Below, in pieces: positions 24,101 to 35,587 of a stretch of DNA of 64,000 nt. Source of the DNA: Lingula anatina (lineage: Eukaryota > Brachiopoda > Lingulata > Lingulida > Lingulidae); the NCBI RefSeq assembly GCF_001039355.2, contig NW_019775383.1:9798-73797 (forward strand). Reading direction: 5' to 3'. Positions within the stretch are counted from its first letter, which is position 1. Each line of letters starts with the position of its first letter. A program made the translations under genes and the position numbers. The notes beneath the pieces are model-generated. The model did not search any database. It was given only the letters and a program-made list of their open reading frames with translations, and was not told the DNA's origin.

Positions 24101-24450
24101 ACAACCAATGTAAATAGAATAAATGTATATTTACACTCTTCATGGTAACGTATGTATCATAACGTAACAAAGAAGAATGAGCGACGTATATACATGCTTG
24201 TGCACATGTACAACGTCGCACGCATCCACAGTGTCGCACCAAAGGACAACAAAGACTGAAAACAGAAAACAATACCTTCACGTTTTTTGGTAACGTATTT
24301 ATTGATAACATAGACCTATCCATTATATAAACAATTTCAACAAACTTTTTCAAGACAAGTAATCTTTACTTGCCCTGCCTTTTCATTTTATTGTTATGTT
24401 CTATACCGTGAGAAAAATGCGTTTGCTCACAAAACGGATAATAAGCGTAT
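21111..24450. mobile_element. Cluster of long inverted-repeat (foldback) elements
   Basis: Three palindromes are centred near 21481, 22709 and 24071. Each has arms of at least 200 bp: left arms contain CATTGGTTTGTCTTTCGTTT and CGTCGCTCATTCTTCTTTG, and right arms carry the complements. Outer segments (AAGTAAAGATTACTTGTCTT and its complement near 23000) extend the arms further in some copies. Flanks are rich in the words ACGTTACC and GGTAACGT. No transposase was found, and short open frames of similar sequence in the copies are palindrome shadows. Probably a non-autonomous foldback or long-TIR DNA transposon inserted repeatedly into itself. Confidence 0.65.
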
Positions 24451-25377
24451 ATTGTAATTAAAACGTCCAAATGTGCAGAAAACTGGTGTGTTTTCCATTC
24501 AAGCAATTGCGTCGATGCGAATTTCGAGCAAAACATATTTGGCAAATAATTCCGCCCAGAAGAAATTTTTTTTTCGGGTGAACGCGGTTAACAGGTGGTA
24601 TGACGTGTTGTTATACCCGAAGCTACTGAATCAATTCAAGGTCGATCGGTTGGTGGTATGACGTGCTGTTATACCTGAAGCTACTGAATCAATACAAGGT
24701 CGATCGGTTTCATTGCTTATCCGCTGGAAATGTTCCTAGTTAGATGAGTTCAGATGTTTTTAGTTTCATTTTATTTTGCAACGAGATAACGTGTGGTTTC
24801 ACCTTTGACGTTAAAGAGCACGATGAGATCCACGGCTGTTCACACCTTGGCGGTTTCAGATTTGAGTAGATTTTACTCTTTCATTGTTGACTGTGGAGTT
24901 GCCCCGGGTACTGAATGAACATATGAACAGTCTTGAGAAGCATGGACCCATTAAGATAGAAATAGAAGGGGGTGCATAAAAAGACAAAACGTAGTTTACA
25001 GCTGGTAAAAGCAATAGCGACGGGGCGACTTTTGTAAAAAATAAAACTTTTTTCCTCTGAAAATCCCACCGAGAAAAGAGCCCATTTTGCTGAAATTGCA
25101 GTATGACAGGCGAGGCTCTATACGGGGTTAGCAGTAGCTCAATGCAAGTTTGATCGGTGACGTAGCTGGAAAAAGATAGAGATCAATGACCCTTCCCATG
25201 TCATATTATTGACGACGCAGACTTTCTGCTACTATGTTCCTTTTAAATCCATCACTTATTCTTAAGTATATCGTTTTATTGTGCAAAAGGTAAATTGCTA
25301 GGACCCACGAGAGCCCGCATTCGTTCTGGTGACTGCCCGAACAGGGGGCAAGGTCGTTGTCGTGATGGACTGACGTG

Positions 25378-25477
25378 CCTCATCCGGGATTCGAACTCGT
25401 GACTTCTCGTTACCATGGTTGGTGACGCTTTGTATTGTTTTTTGCATCCAAGCACGCTACCGACTGCGCCGTGACTG
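25378..25477 (-). repeat. tRNA-like SINE or tRNA pseudogene, first in copy 1
   Basis: On the minus strand CGGCGCAGTCGGTAGCG resembles a pol III A box with D-loop, and GAGTTCGAATCC (25398-25387) is an excellent B box/T-loop. About 45 nt of poorly folding sequence separates them, so it is more likely a tRNA-derived SINE head or pseudogene than a working tRNA. The copy in the second duplicate has its B box at 27355-27366. Confidence 0.5.
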
Positions 25478-25569
25478 ACCCGCCCACCCTCCGTAGGTAC
25501 GAGTTTCCTCTTATAGTAATCAAAAGCAAAATTTACAGATTACTTTTAGGAAAAAAATATTAGAGTCAT

Positions 25570-25645
25570 TTTGCTGGGTCTCGAACCAGCGGACAAGGAT
25601 ACACTCACGCACAAGGCAACGGAGTTACCACGGAGCCACAGAAGC
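25570..25645 (-). repeat. tRNA-like segment, second in copy 1
   Basis: On the minus strand TGGCTCCGTGGTAACTCCG (A-box-like) is followed by GGTTCGAGACC (B box, 25587-25577) with tRNA-like spacing and total length (about 75 nt). The acceptor stem is not convincing, so a tRNA pseudogene or SINE head is preferred. Confidence 0.45.
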
Positions 25646-27345
25646 TTCGTTGGTGAGTGGTGGATCAAATGGAAATTTTCTAGCTTGTCAGGGAGAGGGC
25701 CAGTTTGGATGTACATGCGTATATTTTTGCTATTTCAATCGATAATCCGGGTGCCCTATTTCAACCCGGGCAACCCCAGTCCTCGACCAAGGTTTTTCAT
25801 GACCGTTTAAGTTCATGATTTTTTGATTTCATTGTTTGTTGTCCTTTGTCACGACTCTGTGTGTGCGTGTGACGTTGTATATGTGCGCACGCATGTTTAT
25901 ACGTCGCTCATTCTTCTTTGTTACGTTAAAGTGATACATACGTTACCGATATATACGTTACCGTGATCCGTGTAAATATTTATTTATTTTATTTACATTG
26001 GTTTGTCTTTCGTTTTGTGGGCCAACACTTTAAGGCAGAAGTGTTTTGTGCCCACAAAACAAAAGACAACCAATGTAAATAGAATAAATGTATATTTACA
26101 CGCTTCATGGTAACGTATGTATCATAATAACGTAACAAAGAAGAATGAGCGACGTATATACATGCTTGTGCACATGTACAACGTCGCACGCATCCACAGT
26201 GTCGCACCAAAGGACAACAAAGACTGAAAACAGAAAACAATACCTTCACGTTTTTTGGTAACGTATTTATTGATAACATAGACCTATCCATTATATAAAC
26301 AATTTCAACAAACTTTTTCAAGACAAGTAATCTTTACTTGCCCTGCCTTTTCATTTTATTGTTATGTTCTATACCGTGAGAAAAATGCGTTTGCTCACAA
26401 AACGGATAATAAGCGTATATTGTAATTAAAACGTCCAAATGTGCAGAAAACTGGTGTGTTTTCCATTCAAGCAATTGCGTCGATGCGAATTTCGAGCAAA
26501 ACATATTTGGCAAATAATTCCGCCCAGAAGAAATTTTTTTTTCGGGTGAACGCGGTTAACAGGTGGTATGACGTGTTGTTATACCCGAAGCTACTGAATC
26601 AATTCAAGGTCGATCGGTTGGTGGTATGACGTGCTGTTATACCTGAAGCTACTGAATCAATACAAGGTCGATCGGTTTCATTGCTTATCCGCTGGAAATG
26701 TTCCTAGTTAGATGAGTTCAGATGTTTTTAGTTTCATTTTATTTTGCAACGAGATAACGTGTGGTTTCACCTTTGACGTTAAAGAGCACGATGAGATCCA
26801 CGGCTGTTCACACCTTGGCGGTTTCAGATTTGAGTAGATTTTACTCTTTCATTGTTGACTGTGGAGTTGCCCCGGGTACTGAATGAACATATGAACAGTC
26901 TTGAGAAGCATGGACCCATTAAGATAGAAATAGAAGGGGGTGCATAAAAAGACAAAACGTAGTTTACAGCTGGTAAAAGCAATAGCGACGGGGCGACTTT
27001 TGTAAAAAATAAAACTTTTTTCCTCTGAAAATCCCACCGAGAAAAGAGCCCATTTTGCTGAAATTGCAGTATGACAGGCGAGGCTCTATACGCGGTTAGC
27101 AATAGCTCAATGCAAGTTTGATCGGTGACGTAGCTGGAAAAAGATAGAGATCAATGACCATTCCCATGTCATATTATTGACGACGCAGACTTTATGCTAC
27201 TGTGTTCTTTTTAAATCCATCACTTATTCTCAAGTATATCGTTTTATTGTGCAAAAGGTAAATTGCTAGGACCCACGAGAGCCCGCATTCGTTCTGGTTA
27301 CTGCCCGAACAGGGGGCAAGGTCGTTGTCGTGATGGACTGACGTG

Positions 27346-27445
27346 CCTCATCCGGGATTCGAACTCGTGACTTCTCGTTACCATGGTTGGTGACGCTTTG
27401 TATTGTTTTTTTGCATCCAAGCACGCTACCGACTGCGCCGTGACT
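27346..27445 (-). repeat. tRNA-like segment, first in copy 2
   Basis: Duplicate of the element at 25378-25477, with A-box-like and B-box (27366-27355) sequences retained and one extra T in the spacer. Confidence 0.5.
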
Positions 27446-27538
27446 GACCCGCCCACCCTCCGTAGGTACGAGTTTCCTCTTATAGTAATCAAAAGCAAAT
27501 TTTACAGATTACTTTTAGGAAAAAAATATCAGAGTCAT

Positions 27539-27614
27539 TTTGCTGGGTCTCGAACCAGCGGACAAGGATACACTCACGCACAAGGCAACGGAGTTACCAC
27601 GGAGCCACAGAAGC
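27539..27614 (-). repeat. tRNA-like segment, second in copy 2
   Basis: Duplicate of the segment at 25570-25645, with the B box at 27556-27546. Confidence 0.45.
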
Positions 27615-27787
27615 TTCGTTTCTGAGTGATGGATCAAATGGAAATTTTCTAGCTTGTCAGGGAGAGGGCCAGTTTGGATGTACATGTGTATATATTTGCT
27701 ATTTCAATCGATAATCCGGGTGCCCTATTTCAACCCGGGCAACCCCAGTCCTCGACCAAGGTTTTTCATGACCGTTTAAGTTCATGA

Positions 27788-29197
27788 TGCACACGAAGCC
27801 GTATCTGAGAACCCGACACTGAGAATTCCTACAGAGCTGACTTTTTTTTTAACGAGGAGTTTGATGTTTTAGCAAGCCCCTAAGAAGAGGGAATCATTAA
27901 AAGACGTTTAAATGTTCAAGAACTGGCGAGCTTTCTATTCCACCACATAAATGTTATGGTAACAAATATTTTTTTATTGCTTGATCTCAACTTACTGCGT
28001 GAACTCTGAGTAACGCATGCACAGTTGTTTCATTACTTTCTCCACTTCTTCAAATATCTAAAATTGTGAATTAATGGGCAACATATAATATCTTAACATA
28101 GCATCATTATCTATACATACATGTACCTACCCGAAAGAGTGAATATCACCACATCTTAATAGTATCTACCTCTTATGCTGAGGCCACGCATGCAATCATT
28201 CTACACAGCCAAGGGACTCCAGTTTTTATTAGGACAACCGAAGACGAGGGAGATTCGGAACAGTTAACAGAAGGCTTATCCAAGCCACAAAAGAGTTTGC
28301 TCTGAATCCTTATCTGATCTAGGCTTTGCGCAATTTCTAAAGTTGGTTCAACTTAGGGTGTATGCTAAAACCGCCATAAAATGTTCCACTGAAAAAATTA
28401 AAGACCCCACCTCACCTCTTTGAAATAGCTGGTCAGGCATGCAGACCTTAATGCGGTTATCATATCATCTGGGACACCAGACGCAGAGCAGGGGCGGATC
28501 GAGGATTATCTGAAGGGGGTCCAATTTTTAGGAATAAGTGGCTGCGTGGGGTTCGGTGCCCACTGAAGGGCCCATTTTTTTTTTCTTTTTTAATTTTAGA
28601 GGGCGAACAATTGATCCGGTTTAGAAGTATGATTCAGCTAGTCAAAATACTAATTTCTAGAGTGAAATATATTTTTCAGACCCCCCCCCCCCATCCCATA
28701 TCCGCCACTGCAAAGGCCCAACTATCTCAAATCATACGGTTATCAAGGTCAAGAATAAGTTTATACCCCGTGTTTGATTTTTGTAGAGGTTAATATTAAA
28801 GGTGCAGCTTAGGCCATAAAATGACGCTATCACCACCATACGCCTGAGTAACCAAGACTGTGGGTTAGGACAAAATACTGTGAAATTCAAACCTCTCATT
28901 GGGAGCATTCAGATTCACACGTCGCTCTAGCTGGGTTGAACCAACTGTGCTGGAAATTCTCGCTAAAATGCAATCAATGGAATCAGGTTAATCAGCACAC
29001 GGAATTTAATTACCTCCAAGCTGCCCGAGGATACCAGTCAGACTATTCAGCTGATTCCACTGATTGCACTTTAATAAATAGCGAGATTCCCCGCAGAGTC
29101 GGAGCGACCAAGCTAGTACAATGCGGTCATAAAAACTTTTTTTAGGTTTTTAGAGTTCTAGTCGCGAACCTTAGCCTTAATACTGTGATACGTGAAT
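27788..29197. other. Intergenic upstream of sulfotransferase S1
   Basis: No gene recognised. It includes a C12 tract near 28681 and AT-rich sequence. The S1 promoter should lie at the right end. Confidence 0.5.
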
Positions 29198-32100
29198 ATG
29201 CCAGGTTTACAAGATTTATACGCGTTCTGTCTTCCATACTTTCACATGTTACTGGACTGGCTGTGCCGGGTGCTGCTTAGGAGACGACTGACTCCGCTCA
29301 CAGAGGAAAGTCTGTGGAGAAAATTCACAGTTGAGGAGCGACGGGTTATTCTGTCAGAAAGCCTCACTCGCCGGTGGTGGCACGAGGGCTTTTGCTTACT
29401 TCTCAAGTGTTATCGGGAAGACGAAGATTTAACTGTGGCAGGCAGAATGATTGTTGAAACGCGATGGACTGAAATTCTTCAAAATAGGTTGGCTATATCC
29501 AAACGACTGGCGTCTGTTGATGTTTTGAAGGTATGTGTGTTATACCTGACGGTTGGAGGTTAGACTACTTAGGGGTCATCAATTTTTGTCATCATTTTCA
29601 CCAGTCTACAACCTGAATGCCGGGGTAAAGGGTTAATGCCCCCCCCCCCCCCCCTGTGCACTTTTTGGAAAAATAATATAAACTATTATCTTCACTCCCT
29701 GGGTTGTGTAACATGACAGAGAGTCCCCCATGATAGAGAGTCCGCTTCCCATTCATTTGTAAAGTAAAGGCTCGCCCTAGATTTGACGCACTTAGGTCAG
29801 ACTAACCCTAACCATTATAACTATATAGAGGGCGGACTTCTTGTTACACGGACCCTCAGTTTCGTTACACCTGAACATATGTTACCATTTAGTCTTCTTA
29901 CATAATGTAGATGTAGGTGTAATATTGAGGCGGCCATGGGTTTTTATTCTATGCATATATACATATGTATAAAAATTGAATACAACTTCGAATTAATTCA
30001 ATTTTATTTTTTGATACTTCAGCATGTAAAATGCATCCCTATATTGAGTTTGGGCGATACATGCGATACGCTATCAGACTATTCTTAGTCATTTCAGTGT
30101 CAGATCAAGAGACCCATATTCATTATCGGACCTGCTCGCTCTGGAACATCTTTCCTGCAGAGTCTCCTGTACGAGGATCCTAAGAACACTTCTCCTAGGT
30201 ACTTTGAGGTGATGCACCCTGTGGAAGAGGCTACCAGCACGCATGCGCAGTCAAGGGAGCTAACTGAGATTAGGAAATTAGGTATTATTATTATTATTGC
30301 TGGTACTGCTGCTGCTGTTGTTATTTTGTTACTTCGGCCAAGGTGGCTTAATAGAGAGTTTCCGTTGCCGGTGAGATACGCCGGCTAGATTAATACGTCA
30401 TCGGTTTGTGCGCACTTGTGACGTTCACCACATTCATATACCGTCATCCTATCTAGTCTGCGGAATACAAGCGCTCCTATCTAGCCAGTGCGGAAGATTA
30501 TTGAAAATAGTTATTAAAGGTTATGTTTGCTAATTTATATGACTTATATACTTTTTTACAATAGTTCAAGTGTACGTTCATGCAAATTTCGACTTTTTAA
30601 CAGAGAGGAGCCGCTAGTTTTGGTTTATCAGGCATGTAGTCAGGGGTTGATCGTGGGGTTCTTACGAACCGCCATTTTTGTCGGGAAAAATTGCACTTTT
30701 GGGTAATATTTGTCTCCTTTTTCATAAAAAAGAATCCCCCCTTGGAAGTAGATGGCTACGGGGCCGTATATTGTTATTATTATATTGGAATGAGCGCCAG
30801 CATTCCGGGACATTACCGGAACGCGAAGAGAGAAGCGCGTTACTGGATACATTAGCACATACGTAACAATCTAGCCGTCGTATCCCAACTGCACCGGAAA
30901 CTCTCTAATGTTCTTACCTCCATTCATCTGTTAGCCTGTTTATCTGTTTGTCGTCAGCACTACTCAAAAAGTCATACACTGATTTTGATGAGACTTGCAT
31001 GATCATAAGGCAGAAATGGGTTATATTTAACGTGGGTGGGTTTAAAATGGGAGTCTCGTACAATGTACAATGTATATGACGTGAAAATGTACGGATGACA
31101 AAACTGCAATATACAGGGGTACATTAACGATGTGTTATTGCGTTTTACTCAGCTCTAAATGCTACTCTATAAAGTTAACACCTCTGTAAAGGAGAACGAG
31201 TCGCTGCCTTTCACTTTCAAGTCTACATGTAGGAACATATACAGCTCCGAGATAACCAAAACGTAATACGGAACTTATGAATGTATCTCGTACGCAGGGT
31301 CACGGTACACAGCAACGCCAGAGTTGAGAGCGATCCACTACATACGGGCAACGGGGCCTTACGAGTGTTTCAATCTGATGGAAAATATGGGGCTTTTTAA
31401 GAACTTCCTTTTCTTCACTTCCAACATCCAGGATTACGAGGCATGGCGAAGGACGCTCACCAAGGATCAAATGGTGGAAGCTTACCGCTTCCATAAACTT
31501 CAGATGCAAATCATATTCTTAGCAAGGGGCAAAGGTATGGACAATTGTTTACGGGTACATGTATTTTGAAACCGAAATCTATTTAAAACTTTGGTATCAT
31601 CATATTATTGCCACAAGCACGATTGACAGTACGTTAAGGGTCGAATTGTATCTCAAACAGGATAAGTTGTGGTAATCGTATTCGAAGAGACTAAATGTGT
31701 TTTGACGTTTGAGGCACATATAATACTTCGACCCTTCACCAGAGGGCCGTGATGACGTCACCGATATGTCACTGATCACTTATGATAATGATAACGTATC
31801 ATTCGCGTTTTGAATACTTCTGCTAGATAAAAATGGCCAAAAAATAACAATGAATAAATAAATACTATTTCAGACAATGTATTGAACAACAAACAAGTGA
31901 TTTTCAAAGAGTCGACGCACGCAGCGAATCTCGAGGCAATACTGAAGGTTTACCCGGACGCCCGCTTTATCAGTACTTACCGTGACCCCTGTGAGACGAC
32001 CGCGTCCGTATGTTCCCTGTTATCAAAAAGGTTTGCTACTTTCGTGTCCAAGCCTAAGAACATAGACCTGGATGATTTTGGTCAACATACCATGCGGTCT

Positions 32101-32406
32101 CCGCTGCTTCACGGTGGAAATGAAATGGTTCGATATAGAAAGCAACACCCAGAAGAAGCGCACCGATTCTGCGATGTAGATTACGTAGATATTGTTGCAT
32201 CGCCAATGAAAGTTGTAAAGGAGATTTACGACTTCTTTGGCTTGGAGTTGACGGCGTTAAGGGAAGCCAAGATGTCTACTTACGTTACTGACCATCCGCA
32301 AAACAAATACGGCCAGCACGCGTATGGGTTGAAACGCTATAATCTGACAGAGGAAGAAGTGTTGGAATATTTCAAAGAATTTGTGGAGTTTTGCAGACCT
32401 CAGTAA
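29198..32406 (+). CDS. Sulfotransferase family protein S1 (divergent)
   Basis: Predicted PAPS-dependent sulfotransferase (PF13469-type). Exons: 29198-29530, 30098-30281, 31298-31534, 31874-32406, giving 428 residues in frame. I chose the ATG at 29198; the frame also has a GTG just upstream, which is not a likely eukaryotic start. Exon A encodes a hydrophobic N-terminus (LYAFCLPYFHMLLDWLCRVL, about residues 7-26) followed by RRR, which could be a signal anchor and is absent from the paralogues. The PAPS 5'-phosphate loop is IIGPARSGTSFL (about 120-131). In exon D, VIFKES with His267 aligns with the family K-x-x-x-H element, and STYRDP (Arg288) is the 3'-phosphate-binding segment. The end contains NKYGQHAYGL. 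Diverged from S2-S7 (SRSGTS-like loop, longer exon C). The acceptor substrate is unknown. Confidence 0.85.
29716..29873. repeat. Dispersed GAGAGTCC repeat, S1 intron copy
   Basis: Runs from ACAGAGAGTCCCCCATGATA to GACCCTCAGTTTCGTTACAC. The two ends are roughly inverted (AGAGAGTCC and GGACCCTC). The same unit occurs at about 35228-35380 and inverted at 54190-54495. Confidence 0.55.
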
Positions 32407-32662
32407 TGAGCTTTGACCCTGTGGAATGTTATTTATCCTGGTGTTATCAGAGAATCAGAAACAACCACAGTTTCAAAACTGAATTTTGCTGTTGATTGAT
32501 GCAATTCAATATATTCATGGGTTATCATTATGTACTTTATTATTTCTTATTTCTAACACTCATGCCAAGAAAAAACAGGGAGCAATTGATTAAGCATAAT
32601 GTTTCAGGACTGCAGACCTTAAATGTATTGAAGATTAAAACAAGTTACAGAGATATGGTGTA

Positions 32663-32668
32663 AATAAA
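32663..32668 (+). terminator. Possible S1 polyadenylation signal
   Basis: AATAAA about 257 nt after the S1 stop, in the 489-bp interval between the convergent S1 and S2 stop codons. Another AATAAA follows at about 32712. Confidence 0.35.
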
Positions 32669-32895
32669 GACAAGGACACACGTGTAATAACATAAATCCA
32701 AACCAAACAGAAATAAAATGATGCCCCAGTAATGTATCGTCTTTTAATAACTTTTAAAGCAAACTAAAATGCGTGGCTGATTTTAAGTTATAAAGCATCC
32801 ATTTACAGCGTAATTTTGAATCTCCATATTTTACTAATTACCAACTGTTAAAGAGTCACAAGACAACTCTGACGACTGATAAAAGTTAACACTGA

Positions 32896-34866
32896 TTATG
32901 AACATGGGATTTTGTACTCCTCCACATATTCCTTAAAGTGCTTCAAAACGTCCTCTTCTGTCAGATGATAACGCCTCAGGTCATACTTGTGGCGGCCATA
33001 TTTGTTTTGTGGGTTTTCCATCACATACGCCTCCATGTTGTCTTTCCCTTGGTCGCTCAGTCCCAGGCCAAAATGATCGTATATTTTCTTCACAGCATCC
33101 ATGGGCGATGTGACAAGGTCGTCATATGCAATGTCGATGAATCTGTGCTCCAGGTCTGGGTGATTCCTCCGAAAATTCATCATCTCCATTCCACCATGAA
33201 AAAATGACCAATTTAATACCTCCCTGCCAAGTTGTTTTAAGTCGATGCCATGTTCCTCATAGATGAGATGTTTCAATGCTTCGACGACGGAACACAGGGA
33301 AGCTACGGATGCGCTCGGATTGCGGTAGGTGTGAACAAAGATTGCTTCAGGATACACCTTAAGCAGAGCATCCAAATACAGACTGTGGAAATTATCTTTA
33401 AAAACCATCTGCCGATCACTATTCACGGCTCCTAAAAACAAATCGACGAGCTATGTAAATCTCGCATCAAAAATTGAAAAATGTTTCAAGAATAACGCTG
33501 TATTCTCGTAATTATTATGCAAACTGTTTCGGTTTGAAAGTGTCCCTAAATTAAACATTAATATCTATTTTCCTTTTTATTTCAGACTTTTAAGATGAGA
33601 ACCCCCCGAAACATAAGTACACGATGTCGAATTATTATTCTGCAATTTCAGATAAAATATGGCAGATCTAGACAAATGAATCATGGTTCGTTTATATGCC
33701 ACTTATTTAATGAAAAATGGTACAATACATCTAACGTAAGTTCAGAAACTGGTCTAATAATGATTTGTATTTTTCCGAGGACAATCAAGATATGGCGCGA
33801 AAGTCTACGCTTCCTGAAGGGTTTAAGATGGAAATGGACCGAGAATGAGAGATGTGGTTCATTTACTCAAATGTATTACGTCTCTTTACGTTTAGGGAAT
33901 CAGTTATTTGTAAGGTAAAACCAATTGAATAATCACCTCTGCTGTGAAGTATAAGCCGAGTTTGCTGCTTGTGGAAACGATAAACTTCAACCATTTCATC
34001 ACTGGTCCGAGCCTCAAACCAATTTAAATATTCTATGCAATTGTTGCCTTGGAACATGTTTTCCTTAAACAAACCGATGTTATCAAATAGAGCATGATCT
34101 TCTTCCGGACCGATAGCCTCCTCCGTGTGCATGGTTTTCAAATGCGGTCTGTTGGCATACAGCTTGGCTAAAATGGATATTTTTTCACTCTGTATTAAAT
34201 GCATATTTTAAAAATAGTTCTTTTGAAGGTATTTTGGAGTACAACCTCATCATTTAATACTTCTACAGCAGGGAATTCTTAAGACTCATTGAGCAGCAAT
34301 ATCATTATAATGTGGTTTACCTATTCTTTGTGTAGTTTTCAAAATTCGTGGGTCCTCGACGACGGTATCGGCGTCTACAACTGGTTGCAGGAGCTCATAA
34401 AACTTCAGGCATGTGTTGTGCGGATCGGAGAAAAAGAGCTTTTGGAGAAAAGTGGTTCCGGTGCGCGGAGGACCAATTATGAAAATCGGCCGTTTGATAA
34501 GGATCTGAAAAAATATACACTGCCCGCAAACCATGCATTACATATCATATATCATTATCAAGTTAAGTGAAGACATAACTTATTTAAAAGAAAGCAATAT
34601 GTTCTAACCTTGCTAAAGTCAACTGATGGAAGTCGTCTTGATATTGCTAGTCTGTTGTTAAGGACATCAACCAAGCGTCTTTCAATCCCCTGTCTTCCTG
34701 CCAAATTTATAGCTTTGTCTTCACGAAAGCACCTCAGTAACAAGATAAATCCTTCATACCACCAGCGGCCGGCGAGAGTATCCTTTAACAGAGACCCGCG
34801 GTCTTCTTCAGAAAAGTGGCAGAAAATACTTTCCTCTGTGAGAGAAATGAATTGTCCTTGGGACAT
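32896..34866 (-). CDS. Sulfotransferase family protein S2
   Basis: Exons: 34609-34866 (A), 34321-34504 (B), 33937-34167 (C), 32896-33431 (D). These give 402 residues with phases 0/1/1. Exon A carries the cluster signature ISLTEESIFCHFSEEDR and WWYEGFILLLRCFRED. Exon B has the PAPS loop FIIGPPRTGTTFL (about 94-106). Exon D has FKDNFH (Lys236, His240), HTYRNPSASVASLCS (Arg261), HRFIDIAYDDLV and NPQNKYGRHKYDL. The roles of the loop, Lys/His pair and Arg are known for the sulfotransferase fold; assignment by position is mine. The protein lacks an N-terminal membrane segment, so it is probably cytosolic. A second intact exon A lies 2.2 kb upstream (36815-37072). It converges with S1. The gene appears functional. 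Confidence 0.87.
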
Positions 34867-35227
34867 TATGCTATTTACACTCAAGTATAACAAACAATCT
34901 CAATTCTCAAATACACGTACTGAGTACTGGATACGTATATATATATCTAAAAGATTAGTTACTATACTAAGCCAACGCCGATAGAAATCGGTATCAGGTA
35001 GCCCCAGTTACTAACGTTAAAATACCTCAGCTAATGGCCCTTTATCTATGGCGGACTTCGAGTTATAGTAGTGTCCTAGATGATAAGGGCATCTCATTAT
35101 ATCTTGAACTAAATAATGCGCATCACCTAAAAAGACTTTCTATGATTGGACAATGCAGCCTAGACACCACCATGTTTTTCCCTACTCGTTGTATCTTTGC
35201 ATCTTTGCGGGTTAGTGCCTGTGAAGC

Positions 35228-35380
35228 GGGTTAGTGCAGAGAGTCCCCCATAATAGAGCGTCAGTTTCCAATTCATTTGTACAGCCTCGCACTAGATTTT
35301 GACCCACATAGGTCACACTAATCCTAACCATTATGGAGGGCGGACTTTCTTACGGACCCTCAGTTTCGTTACACATGTTT
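35228..35380. repeat. Dispersed GAGAGTCC repeat, S2 region copy
   Basis: Starts GTGCAGAGAGTCCCCCATAA and ends GGACCCTCAGTTTCGTTACA. Same family as 29716-29873. Confidence 0.55.
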
Positions 35381-35544
35381 TCATCGTATAACGTAACACA
35401 TCTAGCTGGCTGAATAATTTAAATTATCACAAACAGGAAAAGGTCGAAATGTTAATTTGCAGACCTCTGAATAAATACACTTATCCAGCCATATTTGTTA
35501 CTTTGGAAATTATTGCTGTGGGTTTTTGCCCAGAAATGACTTGG

Positions 35545-35546
<2 letters not shown>

Positions 35547-35583
<37 letters not shown>
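35547..35583. repeat. CA microsatellite
   Basis: About 18 CA repeats between the two S2 first exons, in a segment that is itself shared with the S3 and S4 first introns. Confidence 0.9.

Positions 35584-35587
<4 letters not shown>

Larger units (their letters stand above)
23857..25818. repeat. Tandem duplication, copy 1 (about 1.97 kb)
   Basis: This segment is repeated almost identically at 25826-27787 (offset about 1968 bp). It includes one foldback core, a unique-looking middle and two tRNA-like segments. The copies differ at only scattered positions (for example an AATAACG versus AACG indel near 24160), which suggests a recent event. Confidence 0.85.
25826..27787. repeat. Tandem duplication, copy 2 (about 1.97 kb)
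   Basis: Second copy of the unit at 23857-25818, with a palindrome core near 26036. It ends at GTTTAAGTTCATGAT, the same sequence that ends copy 1 at about 25818. Confidence 0.85.

Noticed and set aside
22663-26321. Similar 109-110 codon frames at 22663-22995, 24024-24353 and 25989-26321
   Set aside because: They run through the foldback palindromes. Similarity between copies follows from DNA duplication, and the peptide shows no domain or start context.
24473-26629. Identical 62-codon frames in both duplication copies
   Set aside because: Identity reflects the recent tandem duplication; no domain or homologue is recognised.
25378-27614. Functional tRNA genes
   Set aside because: B boxes are good, but acceptor and anticodon arms do not form convincingly; better explained as SINE heads or pseudogenes.
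33595-33918. Plus-strand frame within S2
   Set aside because: It lies across S2 intron C-D and the antisense of exon C; no independent evidence for a gene.
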